Part shown: one piece after another, positions 53,391 through 62,531 of the stretch
Numbering within the stretch: position 1 is the first letter of the stretch
Layout of the letters: each line of letters opens with the position of its first letter
NCBI GenBank assembly: GCA_965198755.1
Contig: OZ240673.1
Location: forward strand, 1,922,001 to 1,986,000
Source of the DNA: BOG-908 sp963692875
GTDB lineage: Bacteria > Pseudomonadota > Alphaproteobacteria > Acetobacterales > Acetobacteraceae
Direction: 5' to 3'
Length of the DNA stretch: 64,000 bases
Notes under the pieces: generated by a model
What the model saw: the letters and a program-made list of their open reading frames with translations, nothing else
What the model was told of the DNA's origin: nothing
Database searches by the model: none
Position numbers and translations under genes: made by a program

Positions 53391-54755
53391 TTAGCGGTCA
53401 AGTCCGGCCACCGCAGCTTCCCAAGGCACGCCTCCCTTGCGGCGCACCCGGCGAAACGCAGCGTCCGCGCTGTACTCGGGCTCGCCCGGCACCAGAAAGT
53501 GCGTCTCGAGGCGGCCAAGCACGGAGAGCAGGGACGCTTCGGCCAGAATGGTGTCGTGCCGGGTCTGGGCCAGTGCGACCTGTGCGGCACGCAGGTTCTG
53601 ATCCGCGATCAGGACGTCCAGCGTGGTGCGCAGGCCGTCGGCGAACTCGAGCTGGTAGCCGCGCAGCGAGGTGGCGGCGGCCTGCACCTGCGCCTGACTG
53701 GCGGTGATGCTGGCACGGCCGTTGACCACCGCGCTCCAGGCGGTCGCCACGCCCTGTTCGGCGGTCCGCGACGCGGACGCCTCGGCGGCGCGGTCGGCCT
53801 CGTTGCGGTCCTCGGCCTGGCGGACCTGGGACGCGATCATGCCGCCGGCGTAGATCGGCGCGGTGATGGTGACAAGCGCGGTCGCCTCCTGGTCGTAACG
53901 GCGCGGCTGGAAGGGCGCGACGCCGCCGACGTATCCGTAGCTGCCTTGCAGGCTGACGAGCGGTGCCTCCGCTGCACGCGCGGCGCCGACGTCGGCGGCC
54001 GACGCGCGCGCCAGCAAGGCGGCCTGGCCGAGCGCCGGGTTCGCCTCTGCGGCCGCATCCGACGCTTCGGCGAGCGAGGCCGGCAGTCTCGGCAGCGTGT
54101 CAGGCTGCACCAGGGTGCCGGGCGCATGCCCCACCGCCGCGCGGAACTCGGCGCGGCTGGCGTCGAGCTGGGCTGCTGCCAGCGAGGCCGCGGCGTCGGC
54201 CTGGGCGCGCTGGGCTGCCGCCTGCGAGACGTCGGTGCGGGTGACGCCGGCGCCCAGCCGATAGCGGGCGGAGGTCTCGGCCACCTGGCGGGTCAGCGTG
54301 TCGAGGTCGGCGCGGCGGGTGGCCAGGATGTCCTGGTCACGCAGCACGTCCTCGTAGGCGGTGATGGCCGATTGCAGCACCTGCGCTTCCGAAGCCCGCA
54401 GCGCCTGACGTCCCGCCAGCACGCGCGCCTGGGCGGCCTGCACGGCGTGGGCGACGCGGCCGCCGGTGTAGAGCGGCTGGCTGACCACCAGGCTGGCCTG
54501 CGCGTCGTTGGCCTCGTAGACGCCGGCCGCGTAGTCGTTCGGCGCGTTGGTCTGCTGCGCATAGCCGGCGTTCGCAGTGACCGAAATGGTGGGGCGCCAG
54601 CCGGCGCGCGCCTGCACGTAGGTCTCGTCGGTGGCGCGCTGGGTGGCGCGCTGGCCGAGTAAAGTGGGATTGCTGCGGTAGGCGTCGGCGAGTGCGTCCT
54701 GCAGGGTTTCTGCGTGAGCGCTTGCAAAACACAGCACAGCAAAACAAGAAAGCAA
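53391..54755 (-). CDS. TolC-family outer-membrane channel
   Basis: A 454-residue TolC-like protein. The signal (residues 1-17, LLSCFAVLCFASAHA-E) comes directly from sequence at the edge of a palindromic element. Two TolC repeats follow: ETLQDALADAYRSNPTLLGQ opens the first, and VLIADQNLRAAQVALAQTRH marks the second. It should pair with the membrane-fusion protein and the ABC permease encoded upstream to form an export channel. TTG 54755 lies inside the element at 54749-54885, and no other start preserves a normal signal peptide; the ATG at 54947 would add a repeat-coded leader. Confidence 0.83.
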   Translation of the reverse strand: MLSCFAVLCFASAHAETLQDALADAYRSNPTLLGQRATQRATDETYVQARAGWRPTISVTANAGYAQQTNAPNDYAAGVYEANDAQASLVVSQPLYTGGRVAHAVQAAQARVLAGRQALRASEAQVLQSAITAYEDVLRDQDILATRRADLDTLTRQVAETSARYRLGAGVTRTDVSQAAAQRAQADAAASLAAAQLDASRAEFRAAVGHAPGTLVQPDTLPRLPASLAEASDAAAEANPALGQAALLARASAADVGAARAAEAPLVSLQGSYGYVGGVAPFQPRRYDQEATALVTITAPIYAGGMIASQVRQAEDRNEADRAAEASASRTAEQGVATAWSAVVNGRASITASQAQVQAAATSLRGYQLEFADGLRTTLDVLIADQNLRAAQVALAQTRHDTILAEASLLSVLGRLETHFLVPGEPEYSADAAFRRVRRKGGVPWEAAVAGLDR

Positions 54756-54885
54756 GGCCTGCTTTTTTGAAAAAAAGCAGCAAAAAACTTTTATCCCTGC
54801 TGTCGCGGAGTCTCCGGAGACGGATCCCCAGGGAACAAAAGTTTTTTGGTTCTTTTTTTCAAAAAAGAACTGCTTGCCTTGCCTT
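54749..54885. repeat. palindromic intergenic element overlapping a gene start
   Basis: CTGC-type left arm (CCTGCTTTTTTG / AAAAAAAGCAG), AAAAAACTTTTATCCC, core GCTGTCGCGG, CCAGGGAACAAAAGTTTTTT, then GGTTCTTTTTTTC / AAAAAAGAAC and CTGCTTGCC. The minus-strand TolC-family gene starts in its left end and the permease gene stops at its right end (54886). Confidence 0.92.
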
Positions 54886-57354
54886 TCACTCATAACGCAA
54901 CGCCCGGGCCGGCTCCGCGCGCGCCACGCGCCATGCCTGCCCAGCAACGGTCAGCGTGGACAGCGCCAGCGCCGCCAGGCTCGCCGCAACGAAGTATAGC
55001 GGCGAGAGCGCAATGCGTTCGTCGAAGCCGGACAGCCACGCGCGCATTGCGGCCCAGGCAAGAGGCCAGGCGACCACATTGGCCAGCAGCACCGGGCGGG
55101 TGAACTGGCCCACCAGCAGCAGAAGCAGATCCTGCGTGCTGGCGCCTAAGGTTTTGCGTATGCCGATCTCGCGCACCCGCCGCGTGGTGCTGAAGGCGGC
55201 CAGGCCGTAGAGGCCGATGCAGGCGATGGCGATGGCGAGTAAGGCGCCGCCGGAGAACAGGCGCGCGTGCTGCTGGTCCGGCTTGTAGAACTCTGCCAGG
55301 CGTTCGTCCGCGGTCTGCGCCACGAACGGTTCGTCGGGCACAATGCGGCGCCAGGCGGCCTGCAGGCGGTCCAGCATTTCGGCGCGGGTGGCGCCGTTGT
55401 AGCGGATCGCAGCCTGCGCGTCGGCGATCGGGCTTGAGCTGTACAGGTAGAACTCCGGGCTGACCGGTTCGCGCGGCGACATGAAGCGGACGTCCTGCAC
55501 CACACCGACCACGTTCAGCGTCGGGTCGCCGTCGAGGGTGAAGTGTCGGCCGAGTGCCGCCTGCGGGCTGGCAAATCCAAGGATAGGAAGCGCGCTCATG
55601 TTGACGACGGTGGAGACCGTGCGACCGGGCTGTGTGGTCACGATCCGGCTCGGCGCCGCGGGCCCTGCCGAATCATCGACAGCGCGATTGGTCTGGAACA
55701 GCCGGCCGGCCACAAGCTTCACGCCGTAGGTTTGGAAATAATCCGCCCCGTCGATCTCGTAGAGCATGCTCGGGTCGGGTCCCACGTGACCCGGTATCCT
55801 GACGTCCGTGCCACTGCTGCTGTTGCTGTTCGGCTCGCGGTTCCCCTTGGTGACGGACACCACGCCGGGCACCGTGCGCAGCGCGTCGAGGATGCTGTTC
55901 TGGCGGTCGTTGAGGTCGCTGGCGCGCAGGCTTCGGATGATGATCAGCCCGTCGCGCTGGAAGCCTCGGTCGGCGTTGCGCAGGAAGTCCGCCTGCGTGT
56001 CGATGACCAGCGTGCAGATGCCGAAGGCGACGGCGCCGGCGAATTGCACCAGCACCAGCGCCTGACGCAGCCTGCCGCCGAACTGCCCGCCGCCGGGCAG
56101 CCGCGCGGAGGCGAGCACCTGCGCCGGCCGGTAGCTCGCCAGCAGCATCGCCGGGTAGAAACCCGCCACCAAACCCAGCAGCAGCACCAGCGCCAATAGT
56201 CCCGGCACGACCAGGGCGTAATCGATGGCGATGCCCCAGCCGCCAAGTGCGTTCACGACGGGCACGGCCAGTTCCGTGATCGCCAGGCCCAGCAACGCGG
56301 CGAACGCCACCAGAGCGACGGCCTCGGCGAGAAACTGCACCACCAACGCGCCGCGCGTGGCACCGGCCACCTTGCGCAACGCCACCTCCCGCGCCCGCAG
56401 GTCCGAACGGGCAGTGGCGAGGTTGACGTAGTTGATCGCCGCCATCGCCAAGGCCAGCACGCCGATGGCACCCAGGCTGAGCACCACCCGCCTGTCCTGG
56501 CCAGGCTTCTCGGCGTGCACGCTCACATCGTGAAAATGCATGTCCGGCACTGCAACAAGTGTGAGCTTGAGGTGATCTTCGGGGTTCTTGCCTTCCTGGT
56601 TCTCGCCACCGCCGGCGGCCCGGCGCGCCACGAAGTCGCGCAACCCCGCCTCGACCTGACGCGCATCCGCGATATTGTCGAACCGCACAAACGTTCGGCC
56701 GGAACTGCTGCCCCAACGCTGGAACGCACGCACGCCGTCCTGCACGGAAGCGGTGATCGAGAGGATGATACCGAGGTCGAGCGTTGAGTCGCGCGGCAGG
56801 TCGGCGATCACCGCCGACACAGTGTAGCTGGCTGGCTTGCCATCGCGTTTGATCTGCAAGGTTCGCCCGATCGCGCGCGTGGTGCCGAAGTATTTCCGCG
56901 CCATGCTCTCCGTCATCACCACGCTGCCGGGTAGAAGAGCGTGCGACTTGTCACCCGCGACGAAGGGCAACCGGAAGACATTGAAAAACCCGCTATCGAC
57001 GTAGGCAAGGATCTCCGAGCCGATCGTGCTGCCGGCGCTGACCGTGCCGCTCGGGTCCCAAAGGCGAGTGCCCGCCTTGATCTGTGGAAAGTCCTGCCTC
57101 AGCAGATGAAGTGCGAGGAACGTGACGTCGGAGTCCTCGGCAGGCGCCTCTCCAGGCAAGGACCAGGTCTCGTCCACCCGGTAGGTTTCGGAGGCGCCGG
57201 GCAGCCAGCGGTCGAAGCCGAACTCGTAACGCACGATCAGCATCAGCGTCAGGCACACGGCGATGCCTGTGGCCAGTCCTAGCACGTTCAGGGCTGCGAA
57301 CAGTTTGTGGCGGCTGAGCGAGCGGTAGAACGTAAGCAGTGTGTTTGCGGTCAT
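54886..57354 (-). CDS. MacB/FtsX-type ABC permease
   Basis: An 822-residue permease with two FtsX units, each having a periplasmic (MacB-core) domain and a helix bundle. The N-terminal helix (LSRHKLFAALNVLGLATGIA) and the later VALRKVAGATRGALVVQFLA and REIGIRKTLGASTQDLLLLL mark the two halves. It works with the ATPase at 57506-58186 and the membrane-fusion protein and TolC-like channel of the same operon to export a substrate using mechanical transmission. ATG 57354 directly precedes the first helix; longer readings are repeat-coded. Confidence 0.88.
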   Translation of the reverse strand: MTANTLLTFYRSLSRHKLFAALNVLGLATGIAVCLTLMLIVRYEFGFDRWLPGASETYRVDETWSLPGEAPAEDSDVTFLALHLLRQDFPQIKAGTRLWDPSGTVSAGSTIGSEILAYVDSGFFNVFRLPFVAGDKSHALLPGSVVMTESMARKYFGTTRAIGRTLQIKRDGKPASYTVSAVIADLPRDSTLDLGIILSITASVQDGVRAFQRWGSSSGRTFVRFDNIADARQVEAGLRDFVARRAAGGGENQEGKNPEDHLKLTLVAVPDMHFHDVSVHAEKPGQDRRVVLSLGAIGVLALAMAAINYVNLATARSDLRAREVALRKVAGATRGALVVQFLAEAVALVAFAALLGLAITELAVPVVNALGGWGIAIDYALVVPGLLALVLLLGLVAGFYPAMLLASYRPAQVLASARLPGGGQFGGRLRQALVLVQFAGAVAFGICTLVIDTQADFLRNADRGFQRDGLIIIRSLRASDLNDRQNSILDALRTVPGVVSVTKGNREPNSNSSSGTDVRIPGHVGPDPSMLYEIDGADYFQTYGVKLVAGRLFQTNRAVDDSAGPAAPSRIVTTQPGRTVSTVVNMSALPILGFASPQAALGRHFTLDGDPTLNVVGVVQDVRFMSPREPVSPEFYLYSSSPIADAQAAIRYNGATRAEMLDRLQAAWRRIVPDEPFVAQTADERLAEFYKPDQQHARLFSGGALLAIAIACIGLYGLAAFSTTRRVREIGIRKTLGASTQDLLLLLVGQFTRPVLLANVVAWPLAWAAMRAWLSGFDERIALSPLYFVAASLAALALSTLTVAGQAWRVARAEPARALRYE

Positions 57355-57372
57355 CGGAACGCCCCAGAAAGG

Positions 57373-57507
57373 AAGCAAGCGCTTCTTTTTCGAGAAAAAG
57401 AAGCAAAAAGCTTTTGTCACGGCTGTCGCGGAGTGTCCGGAATCGAATACCCAGGGGACAAAAGTTTTTTGGTTCTTTTTTTCAAAAAAGAACTGCTTGC
57501 TTTCTTC
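57373..57507. repeat. palindromic intergenic element, full copy
   Basis: CTTC-type left arm (GCTTCTTTTTCGAG / AAAAAGAAGC), AAAAAGCTTTTG, core GCTGTCGCGG, GGGGACAAAAGTTTTTTGG, then TTCTTTTTTTC / AAAAAAGAAC and CTGCTTGC. It occupies nearly the whole gap between the ATPase stop (57506) and the permease start (57354). Confidence 0.92.
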
Positions 57508-58186
57508 ACACTGCCCGCCGCGCAGAAACCACCACTTGGCCATCCACCATATCGATCCGCCGCCGTGCCAAATCCGCATGACTAGGCGAATGCGTCACCA
57601 TCACGATAGTGGCCCCCTCCGCGTTCAGCTTGCCGAGAATGTCCATCACCTGCGCCCCGTTCTCGGTGTCGAGGTTGCCTGTCGGCTCGTCCGCCAGGAT
57701 CAGCGCCGGCGCGCCGACGATCGCGCGCGCGATGGCGGCGCGCTGCTGCTGGCCGCCCGACAGCTGGTGCGGATAATGCGCCGCACGGTGCGCAATCCCC
57801 ACCCGGTCCATCGCGGCGGCCACGCGCGTGCGCCGCTCCGCGCGTCTGGTTTTTCTGTAGACCAGGCCGAGCTCGACGTTCTCCTCGATGGTCAGGTCGT
57901 CGATCAGGTTGAAGCTCTGGAACACGTAGCCGAGCGTGTCGCGCCGGAACGCCGCCAGCGTCGCTTCCGGCATCGCGGTCAGCTCGGCATCGGCGAAACG
58001 GTAGGACCCGGTGGTGGGGCGGTCGATGGTGCCCAGGATGTTCAGCAGGGTGGATTTGCCGCAGCCGCTGGGCCCCATGATGGCGACGAACTCGCCGGCG
58101 TCGATCTGCAAGTCGATGCCGCGCAGCGCAGTGGTCTCCACCTCGTCGCCGCGGAACAGGCGGTTGATGCCGGACAGCGTGATCAT
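57506..58186 (-). CDS. MacB/LolD-type ABC ATPase
   Basis: A 226-residue ATPase. Walker A GPSGCGKST, Q-loop after GYVFQSFNLIDDLTIEEN, signature LSGGQQQR, Walker B LILADEP and the His of TIVMVTH are all in place. The FQSFNL and ADEPTGNLD patterns are typical of MacB/LolD-type exporters. It is 13 bases from the membrane-fusion gene, so the two are cotranscribed, and its permease follows after an element. Confidence 0.92.
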   Translation of the reverse strand: MITLSGINRLFRGDEVETTALRGIDLQIDAGEFVAIMGPSGCGKSTLLNILGTIDRPTTGSYRFADAELTAMPEATLAAFRRDTLGYVFQSFNLIDDLTIEENVELGLVYRKTRRAERRTRVAAAMDRVGIAHRAAHYPHQLSGGQQQRAAIARAIVGAPALILADEPTGNLDTENGAQVMDILGKLNAEGATIVMVTHSPSHADLARRRIDMVDGQVVVSARRAV

Positions 58187-58199
58187 CCGCGTCTTTCCC

Positions 58200-59495
58200 T
58201 TAAGTGATGTTGAGCACTGCGTAGTTCGCGTAGGCGCGGGTGCTCGAGGTGATCACCCGCTCGCCCGCCTGCACGCCGGCGGTGACCTCCACCTGGTCGG
58301 GGTTGCGCCGGCCGGTGGTGATCGCGCGGCGCCGTGCGTGGCGGCCGTCGGTGTCCAGCACGAAGGCGATGCTGCCGCCGGCCTCCAGCCAGGGACCGTT
58401 CGGCACCACCAGCGCCTGCCGTGTGGCGCCGAGGGTGATGCGGCACTCGGCACTTTCGCCGCGGCGCAGGCCGGCGGGTGAGGCGGCGTCGAAGGTGAGC
58501 TCGGCGCGGAACATGCCGGCGGTGACCTGCGGGTGCACCACGGAGACGGTCATCGGTGCGGCGACGTCGTCGATCTCGGCGCTGGCGTGCTGGCCGCCGG
58601 CGACACGGCCGAGGTAGTACTCGTCCACGTCGGCATCCAGGCGCCAGGCCCCTTCGCTGTCGATCTGGCCGATCTGGTCGCCCTTGTTCAGGCTCTGGCC
58701 CGGCTGCAGCGAGAAGTTGGTGAGCCGCCCGGGCACCGGCGCGCGCAGCACCAGCGCCTGCAGGCTGGTTTCCACCACGGCGAGGTTGCGGCGCAGGCGG
58801 TCCGCGGTCTCGCCGATCTCGCGAAGCTGCGCGTCGGCCACGCTGCGGTCGCGCGCACGCGCTTTCTGCAACAGGGCTAGGCGGGAGGATTCGTAATGCG
58901 CCTCGTCGGCAAAGCTCTTGAGCCCGGCGTCGGATTCGAAGTCGGCGGCGTGCAGGCGCGCGTGGATGTCGAGGTCGCGTTGCGCCTTGAGCAGCGCGTA
59001 CGCGGCCTCCGCAATGGACGTGTCCTCGGTCGTCAGCGCCTGCTGCAGGCTGAGCCGCTGGGCGCTGATGCCGCCGAGCTGGCCGGCGATCGCCGCCTCG
59101 CGCGAGGTGACGTCGAGCTGCAGCTGCGGGTTGGACAGGGTGGCGAGCACGTCGCCGGTGTGCAGCAGGGCGCCCTCGGCCACCGCGACGCTGGCCACCT
59201 GGCCGCCCTCCACGGCGCCGACATAGGCGGTGTGCAGCGGCGAGGCGGCGGCGCGCACCGGCAGGTAGTCCTGGAACGGCGCCTCCGCCGCGGTGCCGAC
59301 GGACAGCGTGGCGGCGGCCACCGACAGCGTGCCGGGGCCCGGCACCAGGCTGACCGCGGCGGCAGCGGCCAGCACGGTCACGCCGCCGGCCAGCGGTAGC
59401 GCCCAGCGGCGCAGGCGTGCAGCGCGGCTGCGCGTGACGCGGCGGTCCATCGCGGCGCCGCTGGCAGGGGGGGTGGGCGTGTGTGCTGCCTGCAT
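58200..59495 (-). CDS. membrane-fusion (HlyD/MacA-type) protein
   Basis: A 431-residue periplasmic adaptor with one N-terminal membrane helix (about residues 29-52), a barrel-sandwich (lipoyl) part (VAVAEGALLHTGDVLATLSN ... LVLRAPVPGRLTNFSLQPGQ), and a long hairpin-like coiled section (about 130-235). It links the ABC permease to the TolC-like channel. It is the first gene of the export operon. The divergent regulator gene starts at 59627. Confidence 0.9.
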   Translation of the reverse strand: MQAAHTPTPPASGAAMDRRVTRSRAARLRRWALPLAGGVTVLAAAAAVSLVPGPGTLSVAAATLSVGTAAEAPFQDYLPVRAAASPLHTAYVGAVEGGQVASVAVAEGALLHTGDVLATLSNPQLQLDVTSREAAIAGQLGGISAQRLSLQQALTTEDTSIAEAAYALLKAQRDLDIHARLHAADFESDAGLKSFADEAHYESSRLALLQKARARDRSVADAQLREIGETADRLRRNLAVVETSLQALVLRAPVPGRLTNFSLQPGQSLNKGDQIGQIDSEGAWRLDADVDEYYLGRVAGGQHASAEIDDVAAPMTVSVVHPQVTAGMFRAELTFDAASPAGLRRGESAECRITLGATRQALVVPNGPWLEAGGSIAFVLDTDGRHARRRAITTGRRNPDQVEVTAGVQAGERVITSSTRAYANYAVLNIT

Positions 59496-59583
59496 GTCAA
59501 ACTCGGTTGCGTGGCAGCCAGTGTAGCGCCTGCCTGCATCACAGCTAAGTCATTGACGCAGTTGCCTAAACCAAGACCCGAAC

Positions 59584-59627
59584 CGAACAGGCTGTCCGCA
59601 ATCGAACACAGTGTCCGGATCCGAACA
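59584..59627. promoter_or_regulatory. tandem operator sites of the regulator
   Basis: Two 16-base near-palindromes TGTCCG-N4-CGAACA start at 59593 and 59612, exactly 19 bases apart; a further CGAACA half-site starts at 59584 on the same 19-base period. The second site touches the ATG at 59627. They lie in the 131-base divergent gap between the export operon and the regulator gene, the natural place for binding by that regulator. Binding is inference. Confidence 0.65.
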
Positions 59628-60868
59628 TGAGCCAAGCCGTGTCAACGGTTCTTTTCGTCGACGACGATGCCGACGTGCAGCGGGCCGCCGCCATGCTGCT
59701 GCAACGCCATGGCTTTCGCGTCTGCGCAGCGCGTTCCCCCGCGGAGAGCTGGAGCGTGCTGGCCGCCGAGCCGGTCGACGTGGTGCTGCTGGACCTGAAC
59801 TTCTCCCGCGGTGCGACCACCGGCGCGGAGGGCATCGCGCATTTGCGCGCGCTGGTGGCGCACGACCCGGGGCTCGTGGCCGTGGTGGTGACCGGCCACA
59901 GCGGCATCGCCATCGCCGTCGAGGCCATGCGCAGCGGTGCCGCCGACTTCGTGATGAAGCCCTGGCACAACGAGCGCCTAGTGCAGACCCTGACCCAGGC
60001 CGCCGCCCTGCACCGCCAGCGCCGCGCGATGCTGCCAGACCCGGTGCAGGCGCCGGCGCCGGTGATCGGCCAGAGCACCGCGATGGTGCGGCTGATGAGC
60101 ATCCTGCACCGCGCGGCACCCACGGCGGCACCGGTGCTGCTGAGCGGTGAGCCGGGAACCGGCAAGACCCTGCTGGCACAGACGATCCACCGCCTCTCCG
60201 CGCGCCCCGGCCCGCTCGTTGTGGTGGATGCGAGCGCGCTCGGCACCGATGGCCAGCCGGCCGGGCTGCCGGACGGCGTCGATCCCGCCGGCACGCTGGT
60301 GCTCGAGCTGGCCGGCGCGCTGCCCGCGTCACTGCAGACGCGGCTGCTCGCGGCGCTGGACGCAAGGCCCGGGCTGCGCGTGGTCACCGCCCTGCGGCCG
60401 CAAGCCGCTGCCGGCCTCGGCGCGGACCTGCTCAGCCGGCTGAACACCGTGGAGATCTCCATCCCGCGCCTGGCCGACCGGCCGGGGGACGCGGCGATCC
60501 TTGCCGATTACTTCCTGGCTTTGTTTAGCCGGCAACATCGCAGGCCGAGCCTCGCCTTCTCGCCTGCGGCGGCGGCCGGCATCGCCGCCTGGCCCTGGCC
60601 GGGCAACGTGCGGGCGTTGCGGCAAGCGGTGGAACGCGCCGTGGTTTTGGCGGCCGGGCCGGTGATCGAGGCGTCCGAGTTGGCGCTCGCCCCGCTGGAC
60701 GGGCAGTCCGCGCCGCCTGACCGGGGCGACCTGAACCTGGCGCGCTCGGAAAAGGCGATCGTCGAGGCGGCCCTACGGCGGCACGGCTTCAACGTAAGCC
60801 ACGCCGCACAGGAGCTCGGGGTGACGCGCGCCACGCTGTATCGGCGCATGGCACGGCATGGGATTTAG
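59627..60868 (+). CDS. NtrC-like response regulator lacking sigma-54 activator motifs
   Basis: A 413-residue regulator with a receiver domain (residues 7-125, phosphate-accepting Asp56, Lys111), an AAA+ part (about 145-345) and a Fis-type helix-turn-helix (388-409, VSHAAQELGVTRATLYRRMA). Walker A is GEPGTGKT (174-181), but the region that should contain the GAFTGA sigma-54 contact loop is missing (it jumps from VVVDASALGTDG to PAGTLVLELAG), and Walker B lacks its Asp-Glu. It therefore should not open sigma-54 promoters and probably acts as an ordinary DNA-binding regulator of the divergent export operon. It overlaps the kinase gene by 11 bases. Confidence 0.87.
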   Translation: MSQAVSTVLFVDDDADVQRAAAMLLQRHGFRVCAARSPAESWSVLAAEPVDVVLLDLNFSRGATTGAEGIAHLRALVAHDPGLVAVVVTGHSGIAIAVEAMRSGAADFVMKPWHNERLVQTLTQAAALHRQRRAMLPDPVQAPAPVIGQSTAMVRLMSILHRAAPTAAPVLLSGEPGTGKTLLAQTIHRLSARPGPLVVVDASALGTDGQPAGLPDGVDPAGTLVLELAGALPASLQTRLLAALDARPGLRVVTALRPQAAAGLGADLLSRLNTVEISIPRLADRPGDAAILADYFLALFSRQHRRPSLAFSPAAAAGIAAWPWPGNVRALRQAVERAVVLAAGPVIEASELALAPLDGQSAPPDRGDLNLARSEKAIVEAALRRHGFNVSHAAQELGVTRATLYRRMARHGI

Positions 60869-62093
60869 CCAACCGCGGCGCGGCGGGGCCTCCGCACGCC
60901 GCCTGGCGGGCGCCGCGCAGGCTTTGCTGGCGGCGGCGCTGTTCGGATGCGGGATCGCTGCAAGCCTGGCGTGGCAGTCCGGTCTTTACGCGACGACAAC
61001 CCTGGCGGTGCTGGTCGCCGGGTGGACCGCCGCGGCCAGGCGCGGCGCGGCGGACCGGGCGGCGCCGCAGGTCGCGGGCACGGCGCCGGGCGGCCCGGTC
61101 GCCGACCCCGAGATGCACCTGCTGCGGGCGACGCTCGACCAGGTGCCGTCCCCGCTGGTCACCCTGACCCAGGACGGCCGTCTGCAGGCGATCAACCGGT
61201 CGGCCCGCGCCCTGTTCGGCGCGGAGTCCACGCTGACCGGCGCGCCGCAGGAGCTGGTCGCCGCCATCCGCGGCGCAGCCCTCGGCCAGCGGCGCACCGT
61301 GAAGCTGGCAGCCTCCGGCGGACGCGCCGTTGCCGTCTCGGCTGCGACGATGTTCGGGCCCGGGGGCGCGCGCATCCTCGCAGCCCTGACCGACGTGCAG
61401 GCCGAGATCCAGACCGCCGAGGCCGCGGCGTTGCGCGAGTTGCTGGCGGTGCTCGGCCACGAGATCATGAACGCGCTCACCCCAGTCACGTCGTTGGCCG
61501 GCAGCGCTCACGCGCTGATGGTGGAGGGGACGCCTGAAGGCCTGGCGCAGGTTCGTGAGGCGCTCGAGATCATCCTGCGCCGGGCCGAGGGGCTGGACAG
61601 GTTCGTCCAAGGCTACCGGGCGCTGGCCCGCGTGCCGCCGCCTATCCTGCGGCCGGTCCGCGCGGGAGACGTGCTGCGCGAGGCGGCGGCGCTGTTCGAC
61701 GCCAGCTGGGGCAGATCCGGCGTGCGGCTGGAGCTGGACGTGCCGCCAACGGGCCTGGTCGCGCAGATGGATGCAGGGCTGATCGGTCAGGCGCTGCTGA
61801 ACCTGCTGGCCAACGCGGCGGAGGCGGCGTTGGCGGGCGGTGCGGCGCCCACGGTGCGGCTGTCCGCCGAAGCGCGCGCAGGCGGCGTGGTGTTCAGCAT
61901 CACCGACAACGGCCAGGGTGTCGATCCGTCCAGGCGAGCGGACATCTTCCATCCGTTCGCCACGTCCAAGCCCGGCGGAAGCGGCATCGGCCTGAGCCTG
62001 ACGCGGCAGATCGCCAACAGCCATGGCGGCAGCCTGGTCCTGGAGGCTGCCTCGTGCGGTGCAGGTGCAACGTTCTCGTTGCGAATTCCATGA
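60858..62093 (+). CDS. sensor histidine kinase
   Basis: A 411-residue kinase with two N-terminal membrane helices (about residues 18-60), a PAS-like domain (about 90-180), the H-box His201 (LGHEIMNALTPVTSLAG) and the ATP site (LLNLLANAAEAAL, ITDNGQGVDP, GSGIGLSLTRQI). Partner of the overlapping response regulator. The signal sensed is unknown; the divergent exporter suggests envelope or antimicrobial stress. Confidence 0.9.
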   Translation: MGFSQPRRGGASARRLAGAAQALLAAALFGCGIAASLAWQSGLYATTTLAVLVAGWTAAARRGAADRAAPQVAGTAPGGPVADPEMHLLRATLDQVPSPLVTLTQDGRLQAINRSARALFGAESTLTGAPQELVAAIRGAALGQRRTVKLAASGGRAVAVSAATMFGPGGARILAALTDVQAEIQTAEAAALRELLAVLGHEIMNALTPVTSLAGSAHALMVEGTPEGLAQVREALEIILRRAEGLDRFVQGYRALARVPPPILRPVRAGDVLREAAALFDASWGRSGVRLELDVPPTGLVAQMDAGLIGQALLNLLANAAEAALAGGAAPTVRLSAEARAGGVVFSITDNGQGVDPSRRADIFHPFATSKPGGSGIGLSLTRQIANSHGGSLVLEAASCGAGATFSLRIP

Positions 62094-62239
62094 GCTTGGC
62101 CGGCCGGGACGCTGTCGCGACAGGGGGCGCTGGCTGTTCGCCCTAGCGAGCCATCCGACTAAACTGGGTCGCCCGTCGGATATAGATGCTCGCCAAAACA
62201 ATGAACACACACCAGCCGGCCTGGAGGTTGAGCGTTCCG

Positions 62240-62375
62240 AAGCAAGCAAGGTCTTCTTTTTTGAAAAAAAGAAGCAAAAAACTTTTGTTCCCTGGAGTAT
62301 TCGCTGAAGGAAACTCCGCGACAGCCGGACCAAAAGTTTTTTGCTGCTTTTTTTCAAAAAAGCAGGCCTTGCCTT
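62240..62375. repeat. palindromic intergenic element, full copy
   Basis: CTTC-type left arm, AAAAAACTTTTGTTCCCTGG, core CTCCGCGACAGCCGGACC, AAAAGTTTTTTG, then a CTGC-type right arm (CTGCTTTTTTTC / AAAAAAGCAG) and GCCTTGCC. The two arms use different stem types within one element. The rest of the gap 62094-62531 holds no gene. Confidence 0.92.
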
Positions 62376-62531
62376 TATCGCCGGCCGCCGAAGGGTCAAG
62401 GTCTAGGAGCAGACAGACCCTAGGTAGTTTCCGGGGCTGACTGTGGCTGTGCAGTACGACCACCTAGCAGTGTCAGCAGCGTTTACCCACAACAGGCCGT
62501 AGCGCTGTCTGCGTCATAGTGGAGAACACAC

